DNA from: Paralichthys olivaceus
Lineage: Eukaryota; Chordata; Actinopteri; Pleuronectiformes; Paralichthyidae
Assembly (NCBI RefSeq): GCF_024713975.1
Contig: NC_091094.1
Location: 13,563,001 to 13,627,000 of the forward strand
Direction: 5' to 3'
DNA: 64,000 nt
Shown here piece after piece: positions 48,795 to 61,414 of this stretch. The translations under genes and the position numbers were made by a program. Below the pieces are notes generated by a model. The model did not search any database, was not told the DNA's origin, and was given only the letters and a program-made list of their open reading frames with translations. The number at the start of each line of letters is the position of its first letter. Position 1 is the stretch's first letter.

Positions 48795-51700
48795 ATGTCC
48801 CACCAAACTGGAATTAACGGTAAGCAAAAGGGAAATTATTTCAAAATACAACTCTGTTAATTAATTGGACCTAAATTAGTTCTAAGTTCAGATTAATTGC
48901 TTTTTTTAATTAATTTTCTTTTTTTTACCTCTGAGTTGTAGCATTCATTGTCTCACTCATGATATTCTCAGATTTTTCATTTAAATGCTGTTAATATAAA
49001 TAACTGTGGGCTGTAAAAGTCACATGTCTATGACATCACAATTCTCAGGTCACCTGTCTATGATCAGTGTTGTGATGTCAGTAATTGTGATATTTAACAC
49101 TTCAAGGCATTTATGGATATTTAAAGAGCAACGTATATAGATGTGTGTTATTGCATTTGGTAATCGGAGCGTAGGGGGACAGGTTGGCGGAAGCATACCT
49201 CTCTCTCTCCTTCCTCACCTGATCTTACATCATTTATGAGACAGCTGTGTTTGGTAACCATGGTGAGAGAGGAGGGGGGGGTGTTAAACAAATCGTTAAA
49301 TCTATTTTTCAGCATCAAACTTCCCTTTCACAGTCAGAAACCAGGGGATGATGAAGAAGTTTCATCAGTAAAACTCACATTTCTCTGGTCATATCGCACA
49401 TTTGCGGGTCTGTCTGAGTCACTGAAGGTGATAGCGTGACTCCCTGGCAGTGGATCAAATGTTCTCCCTGAAGTGGAGTCTCAGGTTCTTACTTACCTAA
49501 CTCTGTCTCACTTGCTTCAACCCCCCCATCCTCAGTTTTGACTTGTCTGCCTTATATCTGGTTACTTCAGCAACATCTGAGCTGAGAGAGTTTCTGGCCC
49601 GAGCGAAGGGAGGTGCCATCAGAATCATGAAGATCGTCATCAGAAATGGTAAACATGAAATATTTACTCATACTAGGATACATGTGACATCATTAAGACT
49701 GTAGTTACTCATTCTGAATCCTGAGGTGAGTTTACTGATACATGTTTTCTGTCTGCAGAGGAGTTGGTGCTAGATTCATTCAGAGAGCCTGCACACAGCT
49801 GGGACAAAGACTACGACCAGTGCCTGCTGCCTCTGCTCACGCCTCGGGAGCCCTGCTACATCCTCTATCGTCTGGACTCCCAGAATGCACAGGGATACCA
49901 GTGGGTCTTCATCGCCTGGTCACCTGACCAATCAGCAGTAAGTTAAGGAGATGTTGATACCTGTCATGGCTGATTAGTGGTTTCATGGTGTGATAAGTGT
50001 TAATTACATAATAAGCATGTCTGGAGTTCATTCGGTCCTCCTGTCTGCTGTGCCATCCTCCAGGTGAGGCAAAAGATGATGTATGCAGCGACCCGTGCCA
50101 CATTGAAGAAAGAGTTCGGAGGAGGTCATATCCAAGATGAAATGTTTGGCACAGTCGAGGTCAGTGAAAGCTTTCAGGTTTGATAACTCGTCCATGAATC
50201 TTCATTAAAAGACGAAGTACCTCAGCCCCCTGTTGTCCTGGGGTCTGTGTGTTTGCAGGAGGACCTGTGCTTCCAGGGATACCTGCGTCACATGTCGTCC
50301 TGCTCCTCCCCAGCTCCTCTCACAGCTGCCGAGCAGGAACTGCAACAAATTAAAGTCACAGAGGTAGAGTTAAGACAATATCAAATGTCAGAATATGGAT
50401 AATAAGTATGTTATCTATGCAGTATCGTCTGTATTAATCCTGTTTCCTTCCACATTTCCTCTTGTAGGATAAAGTTGTATGGGTATGTAGATTTTCCTCC
50501 TAATACAAATATTTGTAAAGAAAGAGGAGTAAGGTTTTTAAAACTGTCTCTTATGTCCACAGGATGAACGTAGACGAACCGGGACTCCAACCGCACGAGC
50601 CAAGGTTTGCTTTGTCTTCTTCATGCACATTCATTTCCTGCTCAAGCAGTCATGTTATTTTAATTGTGTTTGTTTTATTGTCCAGGTTACGATGGAGTTT
50701 GGCTTAGATAAAAGGGCACAGGCTCTTCAGGGCCTTGCATTCCCGTTACAAGAAGAGGCCAAACGAGCTCTGCAGCAACTCAAGCAGAAACGCATCAACT
50801 ACATACAACTGGTGAGCTCAGGCTAAAAACACCCTTTATCACAATTAAACTGAACAGCAAGCAACATGTAAGAAGCCCCACAGCAAAATCAAGTGTGCAT
50901 TACTTGACCCCAGAGCTTGTTTGTGTGCATTGTGTCTCAGAGGCTGGATGTAGAGAAAGAGACCATCGAGCTGGTTCACACCAAACCCACAGAGACCCAC
51001 GATCTTCCCTACAGGATCCCCACAGATTCACCCAGATACCACTTCTTCATCTTCAAACATTCCCACCAGGGTCAGCTGCAGGAGGCGCTGGGTCAGTACA
51101 CACTCTCGCCCAGATTTGACAAGTCACAGTAACTTTGTTTATCTTGCTCTCATTCCTATTGATGTATACTAATAGGCACTTGTCCTTCATTACTCAGTAT
51201 ACACACATTTTATTCTATTTACAATACACTTACACTTCTATTTTTTATCTTCACTTGTATTTTAGACTTAATTCTTCAGAATGAGTGTAACAGAAGAGCG
51301 AGGCAGCTTGAAAGTCCAGATGAATGTTAATGTTGTTTCTCATCGGCAGGGTGTGTAAAAACTGTTTGCTAATGTGTCAGCCATAACAACTTTATCAGGT
51401 TAGATGGACCACTGTTGTGTTTTCAGCTTTTTCCACTGCTCCCAAGTCATAAAAATAATTAACTGCAGCTCTGTTTAGTTTTTATGACATCAAACATGTG
51501 CAGATACTCAGTGGTTTCAAAATAACCACAGTTGGTTCAAGCTAAATGCTGCCAACCGCACCGGGTTCCTGTGTCTTTGTCCAAAGAGCTTTATCAGCAG
51601 ACTCGGTTCTAACTGATCCAGTGAAGCAACAAATATCAACTGACCACTTCATGCACTCCTTCAGTGTTCATATATTCGATGCCTGGCTACACCTGCAGTA

Positions 51701-52054
51701 TCAAGGAGAGGATGTTGTACTCCAGCTGTAAGAACAGGCTACTGGACGAGGTGGAGAGAGACTACCAGCTGGAGGTCACCAAAAAGGTGCACCATCACTC
51801 ACTCATTGTGTAACGACCAAAGCTTCCATGATTCATCAGCTGAAGGACTTGTGAAACAATGTGTGTGTGTGTGTGTGTGTGTGTAGATGGAGATAGACAG
51901 TGGCGATGGCCTGACAGAAGACTTCCTGTACGAGGAAGTGCACCCGATGGAGCACACCTTAAAGCAGGCCTTTGCCAAGCCGCGTGGACCAGGAGGCAAG
52001 AGGGGCAACAAACGCCTCATCAAGGGTGCGGGGGAGAACGGCGAAGAAAGTTAG
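48795..52054 (+). CDS. twf2: Twinfilin-2, actin monomer-sequestering and capping regulator
   Basis: Eleven exons: 48795-48819, 49571-49648, 49759-49937, 50064-50159, 50259-50363, 50468-50482, 50563-50604, 50686-50811, 50941-51091, 51665-51786, 51887-52054; 368 residues. It has two ADF-homology domains, about residues 4-140 ([34 protein letters not shown]) and 195-332 ([39 protein letters not shown]). The C-terminal tail [20 protein letters not shown] is the capping-protein/PIP2-binding motif. Twinfilin binds ADP-actin monomers and capping protein (established). Exons 6 and 7 (15 and 42 nt, phase 0) add 19 residues between the domains; without them the protein is 349 residues, the recalled length of human TWF2. 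The start MSHQTGIN matches the family. The first coding exon is only 25 nt. Confidence 0.93.
51861..51884 (+). repeat. GT microsatellite forming a splice acceptor in twf2
   Basis: Twelve GT units run directly into the TAG acceptor of the last twf2 exon (starting at 51887) where a pyrimidine tract is expected. Confidence 0.9.
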
Positions 52055-55000
52055 ATGCTTTACACACACGTATAAATAAGTACACAAGAAGAAAACCGAT
52101 ACCCAATATGTATGAATTGACTTGTTATTTTTTGTTTAATTTCTAGCCATTCCTTCTTTATTTTTACTCAAGGACACGCAGCGAACACAAACATAGATCC
52201 ACCATGATGCAGAAATGTGAAAATGTGAATATTTTTGTGAAATTAAAGCCAAGATATTAAATTCCAGGAGCTGCTTTGTCAAAACTGAGTGAGAAGTCAA
52301 CGTTGAGTGTGATGGAGGGTGATTAGCTTGAATACCAGTTTATGTGGAAACAAAGTCATGATGAAGGTGCTACTAGGAAGGTGCAGCAGCTGTCAGATAA
52401 AAATCTGTAGTCATGTTAGTCTTCTGGTGAATCAGCCACATAAAACTACTGCTGTGAAGCCAAATCTTTTTGAAATCCATCTATCCATTATCTATGCAAC
52501 TTATCCTTTGAGAGTTCTGGGGGAGCTGGAACCAATTATTATTTCATTCTTTTTAAGAATAATAAAAAAAATAATAAATCCTAAAACCAATGTTCAACTA
52601 ACCACATCAATGTAAAAGATTTATAGATAAGACACTAGCTATCTATTATGAGAAGGGAGACAGTTCTAAAGGTTGTTATCTAGGAGGAAGCAGTTCTTTT
52701 CTTTGTAGTCTGGCCTTGTAGTTTTGCTCGAGTGCACTTTGAAACATCTTGTTCAATCTTCTCTCCTCTGCTGACACATTCAAAAACAAGACAGTGATTG
52801 CAAAGGTAAGGGCGCCTTCCACTGCTATAAAATAAAACGATCAAAATGCATCAAGCCTCTGCTGGAAAAAACACATTTTTTTTTAACTGTCTTAAAAAGA
52901 AATGTCTCTAGAGTCCCCATTTAACCTAACCCCAACCTAACCTAACCTAACCTCTGTGGGAGGAAGCCGAAGTACCCAGAGGAAACCCATACAGATACCA
53001 GGAGAACATGCAAACTCCAAAGAACCAGAAATAAAAGTAGAAACCGTCTTGCTGTGTGTGCGTCAGTCTATTTAAGGATAAATATACTTTTTATTTCCTG
53101 GATTTATTTACGTTTGCCAATTTCTCTCAAAGGTGTCGACCACATCCCCCATCTGCTCTCCACTGTGGGGCTCATTAGCCTTTCTTTTTTTGATCTCTTG
53201 TATTTATACAGTTCCTAAAGATCATTAGATGGCTATGAAACGTCTGTTTTAAGGTGGATTGTTCGTTACATTGCATTGGTGCAGAGGTTCACTCTTCACA
53301 TCAGGAAAATCTATCCAAATCACATATTTTACAGTTGCCTGCAGTCACACAGTCAAGATTTAACTGCATTCAGGTGACGGCTGTTGTTTTACATGGAGCC
53401 ACAATAAAATATTTTCTTTATTTCCTCGTGTTTGTGACCTTGTTACTCTCTCACTGTGCATGTACATGTGTGTTGTTCTATAGTCCTATATATTCTCTGC
53501 AGGCCAGCAGCAGCAGCAGCAGCATCAGGGATCACGGCTCAGCAGTAGAGGTCAATTTGTTGTGTGTGTTTTCCAGGAAGCCTCTCTACCCAGAAGCATT
53601 CAGCTGTGCATTCTGCTGCTCTCATTGCTCACGGGAAAGACGGTTGATGTGAACTTTTTTATTTTTCCTGGAAACCCAGCACAGTACTGAAAGTCAGTTT
53701 TCATGTGGTCATTATCTCTGTACATGGGAACTGTGGCGTGGGTGGGCGATCGTGAACCTTGACTTTTTGAAGACATACTGGTGTCTGACATGGCACAGTT
53801 CAGTTGTTTTCCTGGAAAACAAAAAGAGAGGAGAGAAAAAAAACAGCCATTTGCTTCACCAATGTAGTTTTCTCCACAGGCTGAGAAATTTGTGTTGAGA
53901 ACAAACTGTGGATCCTGGAGAGAATGAATGGATGAATGAATGGATTTCTGTGTGATATGCAGCAAATGTGTGTCAGCTAAAAAAAGACAGTCAGAAGGTC
54001 AGCAATCCTGTGGTTGCAATTTTTAAATCATATAAGTGATATTGTATCATACACACATACAGTGTATTGTTGTAAAACTGTATTTCCACTTCACTGAACG
54101 TGAATGCAGCATTACACAAGTTAGTGCCAGCAGCTGCATCAAGACGACGTCTCTAACCTAAAGAAGTTATGCTGTTCTCTTTCAGCATAAAAGGTTCAAA
54201 ACTGTCACTGGAAAGAACAACAGGTGATGGAAGAGATTACATATTAAGATTACATTCAAGTTCTGCAATCGGTGAAATTCAACTCTGCACAATTAAAGTG
54301 GTAAAGCAGCTTGCAGAGGCTTTGGTGCTCTTTTTACAGAGACCTAATGAATTGACTGTAAAATGAAAAACAATCATCTGTATTCCACATGTTTATGCAT
54401 AGAAGGAATTGGACTCCAGTCTATTGTAGCTTTCAAATGGTGAAGTAAATAGATTCATATAACAAATCAACAACAAACAAAGATACATGACTTTGACATA
54501 ACTGCTTCTGTAAGATATAAACGAGTGCACTCTTTCACTTGTTTACATTTCCCATGCAGGTGACAGTGCACAAGTATTGAATGAATATTTTGTATACACA
54601 CATTAAGTATTAAGATATTATGGAATAAGTAATAAAAAAATGACATAATACAGGCTTTAAGTCAATCATGTGTATTTTTTATAATCTAAAACACTTATGT
54701 GTCATGCTGTTTTTTGACAACAGAAACGGTTACTGCAAGTCGTATTTCTTTAACTCCAGGATCACTTCAAAATGATCCGATTGTTTTCATTTCACCATGC
54801 AATTACCTAAAAATTGGCAAAATATAAATAACTAGAACACTTCAGAGTCTCCAGATTTTTAAGGAAGGCTATAGGTGGAGCTGCAAATGGAATTTACATA
54901 GAATATAAATGCTTTCACAGCAAAGGTCCTGGCCCGAGAAGCTCTAAAAACAAAGAATAGGGGTATTTTTTAAAACTTTTAAAATCATTTGTCACAGGTC

Positions 55001-55128
55001 TAAGATGTTCTGAGATGAAGTGTAGTGCGTCTTGTTTTGAAAAGCCTACAGGAAGTGGTGTCTGCAGACAGTGTGTGTGTTAACTCAGAGCTGCAGAGTG
55101 TCACTGCGGGCGCTGTCACACAAAACCT
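52055..55128. other. Intergenic between twf2 and cish
   Basis: No gene is seen. A repeat-like stretch near 52919-53015 has tandem CTAACC and then the common fish phrase GGAGGAAGCCGAAGTACCC, part of a dispersed repeat of uncertain class. A CAG-type run near 53503-53524 and short open frames carry no recognisable protein. Confidence 0.55.
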
Positions 55129-55151
55129 TTCTGGGAAACAGATTCCTGGAA
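55129..55151 (+). promoter_or_regulatory. Paired STAT5-type GAS sites upstream of cish
   Basis: TTCTGGGAA at 55129-55137 and TTCCTGGAA at 55143-55151 both fit TTCNNNGAA and are 14 bp apart centre to centre, a tetramer-friendly spacing of about 1.4 helical turns. Mammalian CISH promoters carry tandem STAT5 sites that make the gene a direct cytokine target (established knowledge). A TTCTACAGAA (N4 spacing) lies at 55350-55359. Confidence 0.65.
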
Positions 55152-55200
55152 CCTGAGTGAGTTCAGACTGAGCCGAGCTGTTTTCTGTCCTGCAGTTCAC

Positions 55201-55202
55201 TG

Positions 55203-55297
<95 letters not shown>
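55201..55297. repeat. CA dinucleotide microsatellite
   Basis: About 97 bp of uninterrupted CA, some 48 units, immediately downstream of the paired STAT sites and upstream of the likely cish first exon. Cys/Val open frames on the minus strand are repeat artefacts. Confidence 0.97.
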
Positions 55298-55300
<3 letters not shown>

Positions 55301-55937
55301 GAGTTACAGCACACACTCTCACAGGATATATTCTCTCATTTCTCATGACTTCTACAGAAATGTTCAGTGTCGCCTCCATCAGTCAGTCGGTGGATGATAT
55401 CTGATTATTGACATTTTGCTGGATTATTCTCTGGACTGTTGAGAAATCTGCTCCCATCCATATGGTTGTCTTTGATGTAAGGTAAGATGATTTCAAACAT
55501 AATGGACACTCTCTAATGTGTGTTATGTGGTATTTCTCATTAATATTATTGTTGTTGTTATTATAATTATTATTTATGATCTGTTTTATATGCAAGTACA
55601 TTTATTGTGCATGTACATATGCATGTATATGTAATATTACTTTCGATTAATGTTGGGCTACAGAGTAGCTGATGTGCTGGAAACAGTCAAATATACACAC
55701 AAATTACATAAATATCTATGGTAGTTGAAAATATGATTTATTCAAACAGTTTCTGTATTGTAATACTAATATAAATATGATATAAATATGATATTCTGTA
55801 TTGTAATACTAATATAAATATGATGCAAACAATACAATGTACCTGAGTATTTCTTGTCAAGTAATACCTGTTGAAATGTATCTATATAAACCTAATAATT
55901 AAGCTATTCATTTCGTTATATCACTGTATTTATTACT

Positions 55938-55951
55938 ATTAGTAGTAGTAC

Positions 55952-55986
<35 letters not shown>

Positions 55987-55987
55987 T
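55938..55987. repeat. AGT trinucleotide repeat in the cish 5' intron region
   Basis: About 15 units of AGT, with one ACT interruption, in AT-rich non-coding DNA. Confidence 0.9.
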
Positions 55988-56321
55988 TTTATGTTTTTAT
56001 CCTGTGTTTACCTTTCTGTTTGATTTGTTTGCTTGTTTCTATCTTTTTTGCTTTGTTTTAGTTTGCTCTGTTTTATGCTTGTTGGCTCATTTTGTCACAA
56101 TAACCGTGACGCTGTCAAACTGAACTGCAACCCCAAAAACATAGCTTCAACCACCAACTAGGTTTTTATAACTTACATTATTGAAAGAGATATTTTGGAG
56201 CAGAAAACAGTGGAAAGTTGGAAAAGAATCTAATTTGACACTTCTAATGTAAATTTATATATTTTTCTCAGTGCCCCATCATGAACATTATCTTGACATG
56301 TCTGCACGCTAACAGTCAGAA

Positions 56322-57365
56322 ATGGTTGCCCGGGCAGTGACCATTACTCAGCATGAGGGGCGAGAAGCCTCGTGCTGTTCACATCCCTCTCCTCCGTGCT
56401 GGGACCAAGCAGAGGACCTCCGCTGCATCGCCACCACCTTCCAGTATCTACAGACCTCAGGTACTTCACAGACATACAGCTCCACACTCTGTGTGTGTTT
56501 CTTATTCTAAAGTTATCTAGATGTTTTTTTACTCTGTCTGTACTCCACACTTAGCGACTACAAATCCCATTACCTTGTGATGGCCAACAAGATTATTGGG
56601 GGTAATGTGATCATGTACTTAGAGCTTTGCCAGGTGCTGATTATCTTAAGGGGAGTGTTTCCTATTTAAAAGGCAGCTGCACTTTGTAATTGAGATACTA
56701 AAGAAGCCGAACAATGTCTTTTGTGAATAAAGAGATTTCCTTGCATGAGTGTGATCCTCCTCTGTCATCACTGGGAGTAATATTTAGAAAGCATTGGTGG
56801 GAGTTTCCAAAAGTAAAACACTTAAAATGGCCATATTCACCAAAGCAAAATAAAAATCCAAATCCTCTTTTATCCAGGCTGGTACTGGGGTTCCCTCTCA
56901 GCGAGGGATGCTCGGGAAGCTCTGCTGACAAAGTCTGAGGGTACGTTCCTGGTGCGGGACAGCAGCCACCCACAGTATGTGCTGGCACTATCAGTGAAGA
57001 CGCGCTGTGGACCTACTAGTGTACGAATCGAGTACAGCAGGGGCTGTTTCTGGCTGGACTCCATCTCCCCTGGTCTGCCTCAACTGCAGTCCTTCCCGGA
57101 CGTCCTCAGCCTCATACAGCACTACAAGAGCTCGGGCCACGCGCCACAGGACCAGGCATCCAATGACTTTACCCCCGAAACAAAGCCTGACCCTGAGGGT
57201 GGGGTCCCCTTAAACCTGATGCATCCTTTACACAAACCCGAGGCCTTCCCCTCTCTGCAGCACCTGGCTCGCCTCACCATCAACAGACACACAAACTGTC
57301 CAGAACACCTGCCACTCCCGAGGCCTCTGCTGCGATACCTGCAGGACTACCCCTTCCACATATGA
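56322..57365 (+). CDS. cish: Cytokine-inducible SH2 protein (SOCS family)
   Basis: Two coding exons (56322-56460, 56878-57365) encode 208 residues. A short N-terminus ends with the extended SH2 helix (DLRCIATTFQYLQTSGWYWG). The SH2 domain, about 48-150, has the phosphotyrosine-binding FLVRDSSHP, and the C-terminal SOCS box, about 170-208, contains PSLQHLARLTINR and LPRPLLRYLQDYPF. CISH binds phosphorylated cytokine receptors, competes with STAT5 and recruits an Elongin B/C-Cullin5 ubiquitin ligase (established). The protein is shorter than human CISH because the linker between SH2 and SOCS box and the N-terminus are reduced. The ATG at 56322 is chosen because an in-frame stop lies just upstream; a non-coding first exon probably lies near 55300-55490. 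Confidence 0.92.
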
Positions 57366-58769
57366 GGGTCTCTGTCACGTGGATCAGGGTCACACTCCAT
57401 GACCTTGCACTGTGGCTCTGGGACAGTTCGACACCCCAGGCAACAGAGGAGAAGGTTTCTTTACTGTTCATGAACAGCGGAGCTAACTCTCCTGTAACAT
57501 GTTCAGAAAGCTTTTAAACGTTTCCTCACATCCCAGTTGTTTTCCTGTTATGGGCATCATGATACAACAGGTATTCTGATCATGGTTTACAGAGAGGAGA
57601 GGTCCATTTCCTGCTGTGTCACCTTAATAACTCTCTTCCATTCAAAAGATAGAAGAATTAAGATATTTGAGGCTACACTGGTTACCGGTGTTGTATCCAA
57701 TGTAACGTGTGGATAAATTAAGGTCAGGCTGACACTTCTTGACGTGCAGCCAGAGTCGACTGACAAAGTCATTGGAAAAGAGCAAATAAAAAAGACAGGG
57801 CACAGTGTGTGCTTTGCATTTCTTTCATGTCCTGTATCTGTTCTAAAATCAGATATCTTCTGTTCGAAGTAAAGACACACTCGCTTTCAGAAATCATAAC
57901 CAGAATGAAGATCAGAGGATGATGAGTATTAAATGACATCTGGTTACAAAGCTGGGTCTTCTCAGAAGAGGATCAAACGGGCCTGTGGATTTCCCAGAAA
58001 TCAATTTCAGAAATGTTTCCTCTTGTTATCCAGAGTGTTTCCACTGCTGGTAGGACTGGGCAGTTTGAACATGCTGTTGTGGTTTCTATCATACTCGCTG
58101 TGCCCACTAGATGTCTCTGTACATACTTCCTGTTTCCTGACCCACCTGTTCACCTGTCGTCCATAATGTCCACTAAAACTTCTACCTCTTTTTCAATCAT
58201 CTGCTCCCTGGTATTTTTACCAGCCCTGTACAAAATTGGGTTCTTTTGTCTTTGTGTGTTGGTCCTCCTGCTACCTGTCTGTCCCTTCCTATCTGTCTGT
58301 CTGTCCTCATCACTTGATCTATTAGAGTTGCTTCATTGCACCAGCCTTCCTGTGTCTGTGCTCGAGTCCTCCCTCCCTGTGCTGCTACCACCTGCAATGA
58401 CAGCTTGATCTGGCCTAAGATGGACCCAGCAGACAAGCCCTGCCTCAGCCTGTAGAGGCAGAGGATACCTGGGAGGATTTTAGATTGGTCTAAAAGAGTA
58501 AGATCCTGTTCTTGTACCTAAGTTGGGCGTCCTTACAGACAACCAGCCTGCTTCCATCATCTCTGTTGTACATGCTCCTCAGGCTGTTTTCCAAGCTCCT
58601 GCAAGATATTAAAGCTACCTGGCGGTTTGCACCTGTTGCCAGCCAATGTTGCATCTGGTGCTCAACTTCACTTGTTGGCCTGTATGTCGACCTCCCTCCT
58701 ATCTTTCTCTCTCTTCTCTCCCCCTCTTTTCCACCCATCTCTCCTCTCCTCCCCATTTTTCTCTGCTTA

Positions 58770-58975
58770 CCCCAACCAGTCCAGGCAGATGGCCACCCAC
58801 ATTGAGTTTGGTTCTGCTAATGGTTTCTTCCAGTTATTGTGGGAGTTTTTCTCTCCACAGTCACCAAAGTGCTTGATCATGGGTTTCTCTATCATTTTTA
58901 AGGTCTATGTAAAGTGCCTTGATATAATGTATATTATGATTTGGAGCTATACAAATAAAATTGAATTGAAATGGA
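58770..58975 (+). mobile_element. LINE-type retroposon 3' end
   Basis: Reads TGGTTTCTTCCAGTTATTGT, then GGAGTTTTTCTCTCCACAGT, TAAAGTGCCTTGA and the tail GCTATACAAATAAAATTGAA with an ATTGAA-type terminus. This is the usual 3' end of fish non-LTR retroposons. The 5' extent is unclear and may reach 58500. Confidence 0.55.
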
Positions 58976-60099
58976 ATTGCTTGTGGAAAAATGTTAGGTA
59001 GTAGATGGCCTCTGTCAACACACTGGTGTTATTCTCAGAGGAGGATCATGCCTGTGGATTTCAGAGAAACAAATCTCGGAAAATACTTCCTCCTTTTTTT
59101 TCTTTCGCCAGAATGGTTTTTGTGTTCATCTTTAAATGACCAGTTACTCAAACGTACACATGAATGTGAGGTTTCAGTGTGATTGTTTTCATGGAAACAT
59201 GCCTGAGTTGGTTTCCACGAGGTGGAAGTGAGCAGTGCTGAGAAAGCCTCTTATCTGGATTAGAGTGAGAGCTGTAGTTATTAATACACTGCTGCACTGA
59301 CTGAGAATAGACTCAGTCTCCCGGACTGTCTCTGCCTCAGGACTGTTTAAATCATTTCTCAGTATGCGTTCATTGAATCAGCAGCATCATCTAAACACTT
59401 TTCTAATTACAATCTCCATCTCGACTGAAAAAGACTAAATATGGACTAAAAGTGTCCTTCTAAGATGAAGTGTAGAAGTACATTATACAGAGAAACAATA
59501 AAATGAGGTATATTCGTGCACAGGTACCATGTTGTTAATGATAATCTTATGCTCATTAGCTGCACAAAAGTACAATATCAACCAATATTGTCATTTCTTA
59601 AAAGTATTTAACATGTTTTACTGATGTACAGTATCTGCTGACATGATGAGGTGTCTCCTTTGTTAATATAGCTTTTTTTATATATAGGATACTTTGACAT
59701 GTTACAGCAGGAGAGGAACAGGCATAAATAATGGGATTAATGTGGGCTGAGTTCCACTGAACTGTCTCTGCTTCATTTTCCTGGTATTGTGCATGCTGGT
59801 TCACTATCATGTCTCACTAGGGGCAGTTGAGCAGAACAAAGCCGCTATTAATGTTGTTAGTGACATTAGTGGTTTTTCTTCTATCACAAGCCAAAATATT
59901 TCTTGCAAAGGGCCGTTGTGCTTACATGGTACATATTATTATTATTAGTATTATTATCTGATGATCCAGTCATCAAGTTACCAATCAATTAGCAAACAGC
60001 AAGTCTGAGCCCATGTATCACTCTTGAAATAACACAGAGCACAAAGAGAGTGAGGAACACGGCCAAGCTGCACATCTATGTCCATTTATCCATCCCCCC

Positions 60100-60860
60100 C
60101 CAAAAGTGAAGCCAAACTGTCTCACTCGCCAACTGGTGGCTGGCTGTGTCATAGCTCATAAATCCCACCTTCTCCATGTTAGTTGATGGGACATGGACCA
60201 AACTAAAAAGTCAAATGCCCGTCAACGCATGTTTTCCGTCAGTTTAGGTAGTTCTTATCACATTGATGTATGTTCATGAATCTGCGCCGACTTGGCTCCC
60301 AATGCGGAAGATGGCAGCATTTCCATTCCGGATATTTTGGCTTCAGTAAATACAAATTTCAAAAGTAACTGCACAACATTTCAAGCACTGTTCTCCTATT
60401 ATTTGACAGCCTTAAACTTACATGAGCCTTAGTTATATTTTGGTTGATGGTGGCCATGTTTTATGACTAATCTTGCTCATTTGTTATAGGAAGGTGTATC
60501 TGTGTGTCTAAAGGCTGAACACCAAATTTTGTCAGGCCAGTTCAGATCATATTTTGTGGGAAGCATTTTCACATCAATTGTAGGCACTGTGCCAATTTTC
60601 TGTTCCTTGACATTAAATGACAGGTTGATTCATCTATGAAACATGATGTTTTGTTCATTCTTGCCCACAGAGGATGTACACCATTTGATGACATATTCTG
60701 TTGGGCTGGTTTTGAGTCATATATTTTTGGGTATTTGTGGTGCCCCCTATGGGTTTGGCTCAAAATGGCCTATTCCCAAGGGCTGCCCGAAGAGGTAAGA
60801 AGAGTGGGAAAATGGTTTCCGAGTTAAGGTCAACAATTGCTGGGCTCCAGCCTTTGACGG
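60100..60860. repeat. Probable dispersed repeat
   Basis: Phrases such as AAGTGAAGCCAAACTGTCTC, CCAACTGGTGGCTGGCTG and TTAGTTGATGGGACATG look like a dispersed fish element. No ends or coding region are visible, so the class is not assigned. Confidence 0.35.
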
Positions 60861-61309
60861 AGGATATTATGATTTAAGGTGATTATTTTTATAATGATTT
60901 GCTCAAAAGAAATTAGTTTCATAATCCCTAAGTCTTTACACCAAATGGTGATTTTGGTGTTGAAGTGAAAAACAGTTTTATTGGTTTTTCTGATTTTGTT
61001 TGCACTAGAAAAAAATCAAGTAATAGTAAATTGATATTAAAATGAATTAAAAATCAAACTTTATTAATTGCATTAATCTGTAAAGCTAAAACAATCCTTA
61101 ATGTGAGACTTTCTAGAACTTTGTTGTAGAGCTGGACTTCTGTGTCACGTCAGGTCTGTTGGACTGAATGGTTTGTAATACAAACAGTAAACTTCATGCA
61201 TATAATAATAATAACAACACTGTCAGTACTGTCAGTACTGTCAGTAAAGCTATTGTTATTGTTCTATGAATGGAGTGTACTGTTGTACTGTTTGTACAGC
61301 GGGGCTCTG

Positions 61310-61414
61310 TTTTCCTCTCCCCGCCCCTGAATCACTTCCTCCAGCAGCCGCGGCGAGGAGGCCAACAAAGCACCACTGAGAGCCCGTCTGGATTCATTTC
61401 CAAACCACCAGCAG
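61310..61414 (+). promoter_or_regulatory. rhoa promoter and non-coding first exon
   Basis: A GC box (CCCCGCCCC at 61318-61326) and an ETS-type CACTTCCT are followed by a candidate first exon ending CCACCAGCAG before GTGAGAAG (exon end 61414), in a CpG-enriched region. The first coding exon is about 950 bp downstream. Confidence 0.5.

Larger units (their letters stand above)
57366..61300. other. Intergenic between cish and rhoa
   Basis: No gene is supported. It contains a LINE-type 3' tail at about 58770-58975 and a probable dispersed repeat from about 60100 to 60860. A short TATTAT run is near 59936-59956. Confidence 0.6.

Noticed and set aside
53254-54366. Several short open frames between twf2 and cish
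   Set aside because: No splice-consistent partner exons, no domain pattern, and AT-rich composition like the rest of the intergenic DNA.
55000-55379. Minus-strand open frames with long Cys-Val runs
   Set aside because: They are translations of the CA repeat, with no flanking coding character.
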